Notes under the pieces: generated by a model
Told to the model about the DNA's origin: nothing
Database searches by the model: none
The model's input: the letters and a program-made list of their open reading frames with translations, nothing else
Part shown: positions 14,490-26,863 of the stretch, piece by piece
How positions within the stretch are numbered: the stretch's first letter is position 1
How the letters are laid out: every line of letters begins with the position of its first letter
Program-made: the position numbers and the translations under genes
DNA from: Rhizophagus irregularis
Taxonomy: Eukaryota; Glomeromycota; Glomeromycetes; Glomerales; Glomeraceae
DNA: 64,000 nucleotides
Assembly: GCF_026210795.1 (NCBI RefSeq)
Contig: NC_089431.1
Span: forward strand, 558,001 to 622,000
Direction of reading: 5' to 3'

Positions 14490-17436
14490 ATGGATTTTGA
14501 ACTTGTTCCAAGTAGTAATCCGGATATATGTGACTTCGAAGAGAAGGAAGCGTTGCTATGGAAGCAGCCGACACAAGAAACCTTAAATGAAGACCTCGAA
14601 GAACAACACAACAAACCAGTTAGCCCCCCTGACGAAATTTGGATTGTAAGTGAATGAAAAAATATTTTTTAAATAATAAAGATTAAAGATTTATCTTTTT
14701 TTAAGGTCCCTCCGCTATTTAAATCGATCGAGTCATATTTAGACAATATTGAAAAAAAAACAAATACGTTTATGATTCTTAGTAAAAATGAAGGCGTAAG
14801 CGAGTTTTACTTGAATAATAAAATACATTGCAGAACAGTTTCATTAATAGTATTATTAATTATGTTTTGACAATATTTTAGAAAATCGAAATATGGGGAG
14901 CGCCTGAAGACATTCAGGAAGCTATCATACGACTTAATAAATTAAACGATAATAAACTCGACTACGTGGAAGAACGCCGAAAAAATGAAAAACGTGAATG
15001 GGCTATTAAAACAAAGGAACCTGGTTGGGGAAAACCTGAAAAAGCTCCTACTAGTAAAAAAGAAGAAAAAAAGTTGAAGCGTAGAGAGGAACGAAAACGT
15101 GAAGAAGAAATCTACAAAAAAAAACCAGAGGAATCACAAAAGTTTCCCTTTAATGTATATATTGTCTTTCCCTATACCGAAATTCAAGCAACGATATTTT
15201 TCGGGGATAAAGAAGTGCTCTTGAATCCAGTGCGTGTTGAGACCAAATGTCATATATGGTATGAGAAGCGAGTGGGTGGTAAAGGCGTAAGTATTGTGTA
15301 AATAATGTTACATCTTTAGATCCTAAATAAATATATTAAGTTGTTTTTTCCTTTTAAAAACTTCAATAGATAATAAATATTGTCGGAAAAACAAAAGAAT
15401 CAGTTGAAGAATCAACAAAGCGAGTAGGGCATATGTTTGTAAAAACGTTTAAAGTATGAAATACAATTTCTTATCCATGAATTACCCTACTTAATTTATT
15501 TTTATATTAATTTAATTTTTTTTTTTTTTTTTTTTTTGCTAGGCTAGATCCGTCCCTAACCATGGCTGGGTACTTCATGCCTTAGATCCACCAAACAAAC
15601 CGTACCGAATCAGAATAACGGACCCACCAGATTATTTTTATTTACCTTACGAAAGATTAAATTCAGGCTCACAAAATTCAGGCTCACAAAATTCAGGCTC
15701 ACAAAATTCTGGTTCACAAAATTCAGGCTCACAAAATTCTGGTTCACAAAATTCAGGCTCACAAAATTCTGGTTCACAAAATTCTGGCTCACAAAATTCT
15801 GGCTCACAAAATTCTGACCCACTAAAGTATAAGCTTATCGAGCCCGTTTACGAAGGAAAAAGGATATCAACCGTTGGAGGTTCTAAGGAAATAAACCAAA
15901 ACTTCAATATTGATAAATTAAGAGAGTAAGCCTTTTTTTTAAAAAAAAAAAAAATCTTATCTCGAATATTTATAAGATTATTAAGATTATTTCAATAAAT
16001 ATTTAGAAATTATGAAAAAACTGTAATAGCGATCAAGGAATCTTTCCTTAAGGGTCTTGAAGCGGTCCACTTATTTGATGAAGAAATAAGAATGAGAATT
16101 AGGTATATTTTTACGCATAATATTTTTTTTTTAAGGATTATTCAATATTGATTATTCACGAATGCTATATAATTATTATTCAGGTTTGGTCGTATATATT
16201 TAATAAACTCCAAAAATTTCTTAATACCAGTTGAAAAACTCAATAATAATGTCCTGTCAAAATCCAAATTTGCTACATGGCAAGTGATCATAAGTCATTA
16301 TTTTGTTTTTTATATAAATTTTTAATGATATTCTAGATGATTATTTTTTGTTTCTTTTTTAGTCTTGCCACCGAGGAAGAACAACTGAAACGTTTATTTG
16401 AAGTACTTTCCGGGGATGGGCAGCAAGAATGGAATGGTTCGCCATTTAGAGAATTTAAAATTTGCGTAGCGCGTAAAAACTTTGACGATAAAAAAGACTC
16501 TGATGATAAGAAAGAAGAATTGCCACAATGTATATTTGATATAAAATTTGAGAAGGACCTCATTAAGAGTACTGATAATGGTAAAAATAGTGAGAAATAC
16601 GAGGGGAAGATCAGATTATGGAACGCAGTAATACACCAAAAAAACATATTAGACATCAACATGATGAGTATAGATAAGTTAGTATATTATGCATATTATT
16701 TAAATTGATTGAAATGTTTCTTAATGTATTTATTCATTTATTTATTTATTTAATTAAAAATATTAATTACTTTTTTAAACGAATAGTTATTCTTGGAAAT
16801 TAAATCTTCAAACGGCAACTCGCCTACCTATTAGCTTTAAGTGTCCTCAAGGAAAATTCGTTAGTAAATTACGAATCTGGTAACTAGAATAAATTTTTTA
16901 AGTAACATTAATAATTCTTACTAATTAATTAATTTATGAATAATAAAATAGTCAACAAGGCCGTTTGGTTTATTCAAATACCGAACAAATAAGGGTTATA
17001 TCAGTATGCGAAAAAACAAAACGGAAATTTTGGTGGAATGATAACTACGTTGTAGAAATTACAAAATATGAATATTGGAACCTATCAAGGAAAATGAAAG
17101 TTACTGGGATTGAGTTCCCTTTAAGTGATGAAAAACCGCCTAAAGTTTCCTACGGCGTGACTGTAAGTAAATTGACCATTATTTTCCTTTCTTTTATAAA
17201 GTTATGTATTCTTATTCATTATTTTATCGATATAGTTATATAAGTCGACTTGGGAAGATTATTTTGCCCATAATAGTAACTTAAAAGTTGGGGAAGCTCC
17301 CGAGTGGCATCCATATGAAATTATGGATGAAGAGATAGATTTGTGGAGTGACATAAAAAGATTTTTAAAAGTACTTCAAAGTAATCATCCAGTGCAAGTA
17401 AATAAAAGCTCCTACAAATCAGATGAACGACAGTAA
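14490..17436 (+). CDS. KH-like repeat-containing protein, copy B, 709 aa, 11 exons
   Basis: Exons 14490-14645, 14706-14795, 14882-15286, 15370-15453, 15543-15925, 16007-16102, 16184-16279, 16363-16677, 16787-16879, 16952-17162 and 17236-17436 give 709 residues. The ATG at 14490 is the only start in frame with exon 1, which encodes an acidic N-terminus (MDFELVPSSNPDICDFEEKE). Exon order and phases match copy A. KH-like segment 1 is SIESYLDNIEKKTNTF to KIEIWGAPEDIQEA; segment 2 is FPFNVYIVFPYTEIQ to IINIVGKTKESVEE. A ten-copy NSGSQ repeat interrupts exon 5. The intron after exon 7 begins GCAAGT, a GC-AG intron, where copy A has GT. Probable RNA-binding protein by pattern only; the C-terminal half (GEAPEWHPYEIMDE) is of unknown function. 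Confidence 0.9.
15660..15809 (+). repeat. ten tandem 15 bp units encoding NSGSQ
   Basis: Ten in-frame copies of aattcaggctcacaa, varying only at the Gly/Ser third positions (tca/tct). They encode a flexible Ser/Gln-rich linker in copy B. Copy A has no repeat here. Confidence 0.95.
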
Positions 17437-19510
17437 TGTATCAATTAGCTAAATATATTAGTATTCATTATTTAAATTCATCATTTCATTAAATTTAATT
17501 TTACAAGATATTACAGTATGATATTAAAGATATTTTTACAATAAATTTTATAAGTCATGAAAATTAATCAATATTATTTTGTATTTTTTATTGTTGCAGT
17601 TTCTCATCCATTTTTTTGACTTTAAAAGTTTAATCATTTTTGTCTAATATAATATATTTAGCAATTTTTAATATGATTGCTAAACAAATTTCGCATATTT
17701 ATTTTATTATTTTTATGGGAGCGTCGACGTTTGTTATTAATCCGGTAACTAATTATTTTGGCACTAATCATTTTCTTTTATGAAAATAATCCTAATCAAT
17801 ATAATCAAAATTAAAATGTAACATGTCTATACTACCGAAGTGAAAAATATATTATATACGAACATTTACAGTATATGATTATAAAAATGTTATTATGGAG
17901 ATTATTATAATATAAATTTATATTTATTTTTTATAAAAATTTTAATTATTAAAAAATAAAAAACATAAAATTCTAATAGATTTATTTAACCTTTGCTCGA
18001 GTTGATTAATTACATGATCGATTACGAACGAATAAAATTAATTATTTTAGAATATAATTTTATATTATTAATAATGGAAGAGAAGAAAAAGAATTTAAGA
18101 TATCACTATAATATTCATTTCCCATAGAGTTTTCTTACTTCTCATAAGATTCACAAGTTTAACAATTAGGATCATATGATAGATCTAAACTTTGATAATT
18201 TTGATTTAAGGAAGAGAATTTTGGAACAAGCACATTTTTTCGATCTAATTCTCTTAATTTAATAATACATGAAACAATTTGAAATATGCAACAACCATGG
18301 AAACGTAAATAATTTTCTTTCTAATTCGTTAACGGAGATACTTACTATCAGCTATATTACAGTATTAAAGAATATAAATGATGAAAAATGATTATATACA
18401 AAATATGCAGTTATGCACTCCACAGAAAATAAATATTGTCATTAATAACTTACAATTATAAAATTTTATATTTACTATTTTAAACTTTATATCGACAAAG
18501 ATTCAATAATAATATGCTAAGGTAATACAAATGGCACTACAAATTAACTGTACCAATATCTTTTTCAACGCACGAATATTCGTTTGCGAAGATCTTTAAG
18601 ATTAAAACAGAATCGTCAAACAAGATTATCATCCCAGAATTAATTATAATATTATACTACTACAACAAAATTAATAAAAAAGAAACAATACGTGTAAGAA
18701 ACAAAAAAAAAATTCAAAGGAATTTATGGTGAAATGTTAAAAATTACCATTATAGTGTAATATATCAAATGTATATGAACGTAAGATGAATAATAAAGTT
18801 TAAAATTTTATTGTATACTACGAACTCACTAAAAGAGTAAACTTATTAAATTGGTAAATTGGTTAAAGGGAAAAAAGTCACGTGCGATTAAAGAAAGTTT
18901 TTTTCTGTAAAGTAAAATTTAATAAAATTGTGTCTTAACGTATTTAGGCAACTACTAGGATCAACTAAAGTGATTTTTATAATTTTGTATATCAGATATA
19001 TTAAAAGATCACTTTTCCAACTATTACGTTATATCAAAAGATTCACTATCTCAATTACTACGTTACATTAACTGTTTTTTCTTCTAACAATTAAAAGATC
19101 ATGATGCTATTGTAAGATCTTGAGGTAAAAGATTTCATGATGGTATTGTGGGAATCCACAATAATAAATAATTGAACATATTTTCATTAATTTAATTTTG
19201 TCCTAGTAATGCTGGCCAACCCACGTAAGGCATTATAACATTGGGGCAATATTGAGCTGATAATGTAGGCCGGCGTCATCTGACGCAAATCGGCTCTGAC
19301 GCGCAACATATACAAAAGAGAAAAGTTTTATTATAGAAAAAATTTGTGGAATTATACTGATTAATAATTGATTTTTTCGCCTAATTAAGTAAATTTCATG
19401 ATAAATATGCAACCTACTATTTTCTTTCTAAAAAAAAAATAATAATAAATAAATTAAGTCGAAAAACAAGTTTAAATACTAATTATTAGATGCAAATCAG
19501 TTTAAACTCC
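17437..19510. other. intergenic with one dispersed repeat
   Basis: No gene found. A dispersed repeat occupies about 18105-18535. At about 19200-19320 there is an isolated G+C-rich patch (ggccggcgtcatctgacgca) of unknown nature. Confidence 0.45.
18105..18535 (-). repeat. dispersed repeat, inverted relative of 37790-38010
   Basis: The block aatattcatttcccatagag near 18110-18130 and the block caaagattcaataataatat near 18497 recur as reverse complements, in the matching order, at 37970-37990 and 37816-37840. A third, rearranged partial copy lies near 34680-34740. No coding capacity or clear termini seen. Confidence 0.6.
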
Positions 19511-19695
19511 TTAATATGTCTTTTGATTGAACTTTCAAGCAAGATGAAATTTTTCTTCAAGACGCTCCATGACCTTGTCCATACCACCGCCATTATAGAT
19601 TCTAATCAATTTTCATTATAAGTTTCTAGTTGTACCATCTCTAGCCACTTTTTTTATCACTAATTTTTTTACAACGCTAGTTTATGCAATATTTC
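19511..19695 (-). pseudogene. broken copy of the gene at 26864-28667 (C-terminal part)
   Basis: On the minus strand this stretch reads KLVIKKVARDGTT, then two stops, then GGMDKVMERLEEKF, matching KLSIRRVAKEYGS and GGMDAVTKHLEERF near the end of the intact gene. Nucleotides align almost without gaps (caagacgctccatgaccttg against caagatgcttcgtaaccgcg). Stops and missing upstream exons show it is dead. Confidence 0.8.
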
Positions 19696-20587
19696 TTTAT
19701 TTAGATCTGATAATAATGAAGGATTTGATCGTTTACTCATCGTTAATTCAGAAATAAAGGAAGTTTTGTTAATAAATAAGAAAATTCAGAAAAAAAAGTT
19801 TATTAAAATAGAGATATCCAAATGCGTAAGGAACTTAAATACAATAAGATACTTACTAAATTTAAGTAAATGACTCAAGCTTTTGTCAGTCTGATCCATT
19901 ATTGCAAGTAAGCTTATATTTTTGTGTAACAGCTATAAAATAATTACATTCGTTATTAATTTTTCAACTCATAATAATTTAGCAAATTAGGATCGAAGTA
20001 AGCTTCACATCGCCATTGCAGTTTAGCATTAGAAATTTCTCTTAATTATTATTAGTTTTGAATACACGTAATCTAATTTATTTAAATATTTTTTAAAATA
20101 GAATTGTAGAATTAATGAAATAATGTTGAAATAATAATTTAGTAAAGTTTCCTTTTCTTTAAAAGTTGAAATTTTAATGTTTAACAACTAAAAATAAAAA
20201 GAAGTTTCATCATTAAAACAAAATGTTAATAAATCCGTAATTATATATTATAAGAAAAAATTCTTATTAAATGTGAAGCTATCACATACAGTATATCATG
20301 CAAAATATTAATTAATTGGTAATATTCCTATTCTCTTACACTTTCTGGACGACTTGGGCATACATTAGATCTTTTTATATGTTGGAAAACCGTAAACAAA
20401 CGACATATAAAATGTATGGGCATATAAAATTAATGAGTCTATAAGCAATTTAATTAACACTAAAATATTCCAGATAATGTTTAATTCAGTTAATATAAAT
20501 TATGTGATTTATAATTTCAGAACGTTAAATTGTCTTTTTTTATTATAGAAATGGATTTGTTAATACAAGAGCCATTTACTATTTGAG

Positions 20588-20780
20588 TTTTTACACCTCA
20601 TCAAAGATTAGTAAGATTGGTATTTTTTGAAAATACTTTGTATTTTAAGTATTAACAAAATGTAACAAACCTAGATCTCTTATGTAACCATCTTAACCAT
20701 TTCGGGTTAGATTAGTTCTCTTTCTTTTTATGATCATTGATCAAATCGCAGTTGCTTACGAATTTTCTTTGTCACAAAGT
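20588..20780 (+). repeat. dispersed repeat, inverted copy at 44576-44850
   Basis: The blocks catcaaagattagtaagatt, ggttagattagttctctttc and acgaattttctttgtcacaa occur in order here and as reverse complements near 44815, 44630 and 44585. It directly precedes the kinase-like relic and may be the 5' part of that gene family. Confidence 0.75.
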
Positions 20781-21103
20781 ATACAATCTTACTAAAATTC
20801 AAGGAAAGTATATCCCAAAATTGGTATGTTATGGTTATTATGGGGTGGAATGGGTTATGTTATAGGTATGACAATTGTTGGTACTGTGTTGAGTTTCCAT
20901 AAGATAGAAAAATGGCAAAGAATCGGTCTCTCAGGATATTAAAAATAATTCATAGTCACAACATTCTTCACAACGATATTCGAGAAGAAAATTTCTTATT
21001 TAATGACGAAGGCAATATATTTTCTATTGACTCCGGAAAGTCAATTATAACTGATAAAAAGAAGTTGTTTCATCAGGAGGAATCTGAATTATCTATTTAT
21101 TGA
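20740..21103 (+). pseudogene. protein-kinase-like relic
   Basis: Three reading frames are needed: QGKYIPKLVCYGYYG (from about 20800), GMGYVIGMTIVGTVLS, then ILKIIHSHNILHNDIREENF with FSIDSGKS (20912-21103). The last block matches kinase subdomains VIb (HNDxxxxN, where HRDxxxxN is usual) and VII (DSG for DFG). At least two frameshifts and no N- or C-lobe completion, so not functional. Confidence 0.7.
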
Positions 21104-22970
21104 AATGTTACATGTAATTAAATATTGTTATGTGAATATCATTATCTTGATAGTATCTTGATTGTAACTTTCTATATTACACGATTATATTAATTAATAA
21201 AGTGATAACTATTTGTTATATTATGCAAAAACAAAGTTAAATTTATAACTGTAAATTGAGCAGCCATCCCGCCCCCGCTTCTAAAAATAAATTATACCAA
21301 TTTTAGGTCATGCTATTTTAATCATATGAGAATTTTGAACTAGGGCCATATTACAAGTAATTTTTATTTAAAAGTTTTATAAAGTGGCTTATTATTACAT
21401 TTATACTTTTTTTTTTGCGTATATTTTGGCAAAAAATAAACGCGTTAAATTACAATATTTTCTTTACAAAATCGTACATTTGTAAATAGCTAAACATTAT
21501 ATTATACCCATTTATTTCTAGACATATATTTAACATGTTTATATGTATAATTGTAACTAGAAGAAAATTAATTACGTGGTAGAATGTAATAAGCTTCAAA
21601 CATATTGATTAGAGTATTCTAATTTTCTAACCTTACCTATGATATTATCGTTCCTCATACTTTTAGAATTTAGGCAACAAAAATATTTGGTTACTTAGCT
21701 AAATAAAAGTATTAAATAAAATGTCACAATATATCACATGATTTATGTGTTGTGCTTCAGAAAATGGGATGAGATAGGAAGAAAGTGATACAAATCAATC
21801 CCATATCATATGAATTATTAGTAGTGTGGCAGAGCATAGTGTGTAATTCAACTGCACCATACAGCTCTTGACAACAACTTGGCATACAAAAAGAGATGTA
21901 AATTTTATCATAAATTATCAAAGCCCAATACATAGCCACATATTATTATTATTATTATTATAGCTTAAAAACATAGCCACTTATTATCAATATAATTCAA
22001 AAGTCTAAATACAGGAAAACATGTATAATTAAAGCTTAAGTTATAGCCTCATTCTAAAGTATAGCCACACATATAAGAAATACATTATAATATTACTTTA
22101 ATTATGATTTAATATTTAAATAAGATACTTATTAATTTGAAATATATAAGTTTTATTTATTAAGAAGAATACTATATATATTAATATTATTAGTTGTAAA
22201 TTAATTAATTAGCAGGACTTTTATAAAATGTTTTTTAATATATATAAATAATTTTGCCTATAATTTTTTTTACTGTTTTATATATATTTGTAGTAAAGCA
22301 AAATTACTATATAAATAATAATTGACTGATAATGCAATATTATGACAAAGGTATAAAACCTGTTATTCACTTAATTTTATTGAATTAATTATATTAGAAA
22401 TTAAAAAACATCAACTTTGTAATTTACTTATCTACTACTACTTTATCATATGATCATATAATAGCACTCCTGTTACAAAATTTTAGAATAATTCTGCACC
22501 AACATCTAATCCAACAGTTAGATCAAACCATTTATTACAGATATCTTTCATCGATAATGTAAATTTATTAAAAAAAACTCCTTTTTTAATTATATATTTT
22601 TTATATATATATTTAATGAATTGTTGTGAGTAAAAAATCAGTTATTTATAATAGGCTTATTCCTATGGCTTAGTTATAACCAAATTTAGATTTAATATTA
22701 GTAATATATAAATGGATTATTGGATTGTTATCAAAGACTACTAGTGATACTCACCAATAATATTTTGACAATAAGCCACATAATCTGATATTATTATATA
22801 TAATCAATCAAATGAATTTTTCTAAAAATTATTTAACAGCCTTCAATTTTTTTTATATAATATCTATTTACAAACATGCCAATATAGAAATTATTAATGG
22901 ATTATTTATACACCTGAATTGCAACAAAATGAATATTAGCAAATACTATTCCAATTTTTAGATCAATGAA
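21104..22970. other. intergenic, very A+T-rich
   Basis: No gene seen. The motif atagccacat/atagccac recurs several times between 21930 and 22070 with an ATT microsatellite, possibly the edge of a small transposon that I cannot delimit. Confidence 0.4.
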
Positions 22971-24880
22971 CTTTATTCATACCAATCACACTATTATTAC
23001 TATTATTAGAAGAACAATATAAGTACTTAAGGATGGATATGAGCGAACTGATGAGAATAAGCAATATATTAAGAAAGAAAAAGAAGATTTGCAGGAAAGG
23101 ATGGTTCAATTAGGATGAGATAAAAGAAATTTGGATGGTTAGGCATGTTTATTTGGAATATATTACTACTTTATAAACAATATGATTTATTACCACTATA
23201 CCAACTACAATTATGACATTAATTATAATAATAGAAAAGATTATTCTAATATATCACAAAATCCTCAATTCTAAATATCAAAATTGGGGATTATTAATGA
23301 ATTACTTATTTTTCTTATACAACTGCACCAGACAAATACTGGAACAGTTAATGAAATAGGCAGTAGTAACAATTTTAATACTTTTAATATTTAAGTAAGA
23401 AGGTTGATTACTTATAGAAATGTTTGGCATAATATAACACACAAAACATGTTGTGATAAAGGAAAAGATAAGGACCAACACAATAAAGCTCTTCAAATTA
23501 TAGAATATAGATATAGTAATGGGTATTAATGCAGATTTTCATATTGGAAAAACAGAAATATTATACTTTAGCACTCACAAAATGTGCAAATCTTTTGTAT
23601 AATTAATTCAAGAAAATTAGGAAGATTAAATTGTTAAAAATAGATTGTAATGTAGGGATTGCAATTATAATTCAGTAAATTTATGAAGGAAAAATTTGGG
23701 AAAATTTATTTGACATTCCAAAATGTAGACCTAATTAATTACAAAGATATTTATGATATAATTAATTTACAAATAATAATCCTGAAAAATGGTCATTAAA
23801 TATGTTCTTAAAAAGAAAAAAACATAACCAAGAAACAAACATTAATGTATCTTGAAATAAGAGTATAGGATTTACAAAGCCAATATAAAAGTATTCATGA
23901 TAATATTAACACTATATTAAAAATATTTAAAATATATTAAATCAAAGTCTAGGAAAGAGATGAATACATTCAACAACTTCGAAATGAAAGGACCAATGAG
24001 CATCTTGCATTACGTCATCAACTATCAGTTCTGAGAGAAGATTGTAATAGGTTGCGTCGTGAAAGAAATTCTGCTCATTCTGCTCTTCATAGAGCTGAAG
24101 GAATGGTTTAAAGCTTAGATATAAATTACAACTATAATGGCAAATATATTAATGCCAATATCACAACCACTGACAACAAGAACTACTATTAAATGATAAA
24201 TTGCTACACCAAGGAAATCAAACAAGCAAAACGAACAGTCACACTACAAGTTTACAAATACCATATGAGTTTTATTTTTATAATCTTAAATCTTGATTAA
24301 CTTATTATCATTATTCAATTAAGTAATAAAGATTTATCAATAATTTTGATAATACAGCTAAAGAGTGTTAAACGTTGAGGGTGAATGATAGGATGAAGAA
24401 TAGTGAAAAGCAGAAAGAGGACGATATCATTCTTTAGCATAAATATTATTTATTTTTATTTATATAAAATTTCTTTAATTCTCTTTTTTAAACACATTAA
24501 AATTAAATTTATATTTTATTAATTAAATATTTAATTTCAAAATATATCACTATTATTAATTATTTGCAATAATGCTTGAATTCAATAATTAGTATATGAA
24601 GAGCATGCTAAAAGTTCTCAAGATGCCATTCAAGAATCCCAGACACAATTGAAAGAATCACTACAAAAATCCAACATGTCTTTGAACAGCATGCTCAATG
24701 AGAATAAATCAAAAACAAATGAAAAAGGGATGTATGATTAAGCATTATTTTTGAAGGCTGAAAAAATAGCGATACAAGGTATAATACAATTCAGTGACCC
24801 TGAACATAGCCATGTTACTTCACTGTACAAAAATATTTTGATGTCGCTAACAGAGGAGTTATCTTTAACCCACCAATAGT
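22970..24880 (+). pseudogene. decayed coiled-coil protein gene
   Basis: Coding-like pieces on the plus strand: about 23038-23140 (GYERTDENKQYIKKEKEDLQ, then stops), 23953-24111 after a tctag acceptor (ERDEYIQQLRNERTNEHLAL ... LREDCNRLRRERNSAHSALH), 24598-24741 (EEHAKSSQDAIQESQTQLKE) and 24749-24880 (IIQFSDPEHSHVTSLYKNIL). All are charged, heptad-like coiled coil. Stops at the ends of pieces and missing donors suggest a relic, though a damaged multi-exon gene with unusual introns cannot be excluded. Function unknown. Confidence 0.5.
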
Positions 24881-25289
24881 TACTAATGTTGATGGATGTA
24901 AGGGAATTCCGGGAGATTAATGGTTGATCTTACTTTTTTGTCGACATTGATCAAAGAATGTTGATCAGAATATTCTACATATGAGCGGATTCTGACTTAT
25001 TTAATAAGCCACCAGAATGATTGAACCCTGATTTAATTGGTTAATCAGTACCTTTTAAACTAGCAATTTTTTTCTATTCATTGCTTTTTTGAGCTAAATT
25101 TCAGTATGGGTAAGTTTTTTGCTAATTATAAAAGAATAAAATATTATTTTTTTTATTTTGTCTCATAGGAAAGCTATTTTTTTTTTGTAAAAAAAATTAT
25201 TCCTTTCTTTGTGAAAGGCTAACTTTTTATTCCTTTCTTTGTATGAAAGGCTAATAACTATTTTTTTTTTTTTTAATATTAAAAAATAG
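24881..25289. other. spacer with short tandem duplication
   Basis: No gene. About 25200-25256 carries two tandem copies of ttattcctttctttgt(at)gaaaggcta. Confidence 0.5.
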
Positions 25290-26145
25290 GAAAGATAAAA
25301 AGCCCCTATTGTCATCAAAACAACTTACAAAAGTTATCATTATTTTTTGAAAGTGATAATATTGATAATTTAAAAGGCATCAAATCAAAACTAATTAATG
25401 ATTGGTTAGCAGCTACATTAAATAATGGGTAGTAAAATAATTAAGATTAATCAATGTTTTATTTAATAATAATAATTTTAATAATTTTAGTTATGGATTG
25501 TTTCATTTTGATACTATTGAGCAGAAAGATAAAATTTTAATTTTGTAAGAAACAAAGATTTTATTGGACCACATGCAAAAAGATCAAATTTAGGTTATCA
25601 ACAGCTCCTGTGGAAGTGTGGAAGTGTGGAAGTTGGCGATATAGTAAGTTATTACTAAATTAATTATTAAAATTTTTTTCTAATATATATGTAAAAATTT
25701 TTTGTTATAGGAATTCATTTGCTCCTTGAAAAAAAAAGTAAAATCAAAAATAACTTCAATTTTCAAATCGATGAAAGACAATAAAGCGTCGTCCAACACA
25801 TCAAAAGGTAATACCGCATCGTCCCATCAGGTAATATAGCATCACCCAACAGATCATCAAAGGGTAATACAGCGTTATTCAATGCTCAAAATCTATTCAT
25901 TGGTGACCTTTTAAGTTTCTAAAAGTAATTATTGTAATATTTACTACCTATCCTTTAGAGATAAGAATAAATTTAGAGTTGAAGAAAAGTAAATTAGAAA
26001 TTGAATTACAGGAACTAGGGAAACTAGAGGACAAAATTCAAAAGATTAAAGCAGATCTCCAGAAAATTGAAGGAGTTCTAATACGGCCTTACATGGTCGT
26101 GTTCTCATTAATTCAATTTCTAACATATAAGTTTTCGCATCAGTA
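25290..26145 (+). pseudogene. decayed gene of unknown family
   Basis: Successive open pieces: KIKSPYCHQNNLQKL ... KSKLINDWLAATLNNG (from about 25290), YGLFHFDTIEQKDKILIL, KRSNLGYQQLLWKCGSVEVG (other frame), EFICSLKKKVKSKITSIFKS and, from about 25962, ELKKSKLEIELQELGKLEDK continuing as coiled coil. Some joints look like introns (gtaagt near 25643, acceptor before EFICS) but a frameshift near 25550 breaks the chain. It may be the 3' part of the same gene as the coiled-coil pieces upstream. Confidence 0.5.
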
Positions 26146-26863
26146 AATAAGTATTTGATTCTTTTAATAAATTTATTATTTTGTTATTTTTAAATAACAA
26201 TATGCTTTAAACATAAATATATGGTGTAAATTTCAAATTTTTAATATTTTTTTTAATAAAAATGATTAAATCAAATAAAAAGGTTGTTTTTTATTTCTAA
26301 GAAACCGAAGTCCAGATCCACATTTTATTTAGAATATTAATAATTTTGAATTATAACTAGCCAATAAAATAGCGTGGTTAAAAATCCTAAATAAATGGCC
26401 AATAGAAATTGATCTTTTTTTATAAACAAAGATTAAAATTACTATTGACTATTCATTATGTTTATTTATAGACTTTAGGATTTTTAATCATGCTTAAATA
26501 AATATTATTATTTAATTGAAAATATTAAATATTTTCATATAAATAAATGATTGCTTCATAACTTATAATAATGAATAAAAAGATTTTTAAGACGTAAAAA
26601 TTCATTAAAACTTTTAATAAAGAATCTAACTTTATTCATATAAATAAAATATGCTTTGGCTCTTTATTTTATCATGCTTTTATTTGTTTTAATAAAACCT
26701 AAGAAATAACATACATGCATTCCGTTTTGTCATATCTGTAAAGCTAAAAATTCATGGAATTATTGGTAAAAAATTACTTATTTAATGATCCCATTCCTTC
26801 TTTTCTAAATAAAAGTTCACATTATAAGGAGTTAAATCCCAATTATTGAAATTCAACCCTTAT
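26146..26863. other. intergenic, no feature seen
   Basis: A+T-rich spacer between the plus-strand relic and the 3' end of the minus-strand gene at 26864; nothing recognisable. Confidence 0.5.

Noticed and set aside
15610-15822. Antisense ORF rich in NFVSQ
   Set aside because: Reverse-strand shadow of the NSGSQ repeat in copy B.
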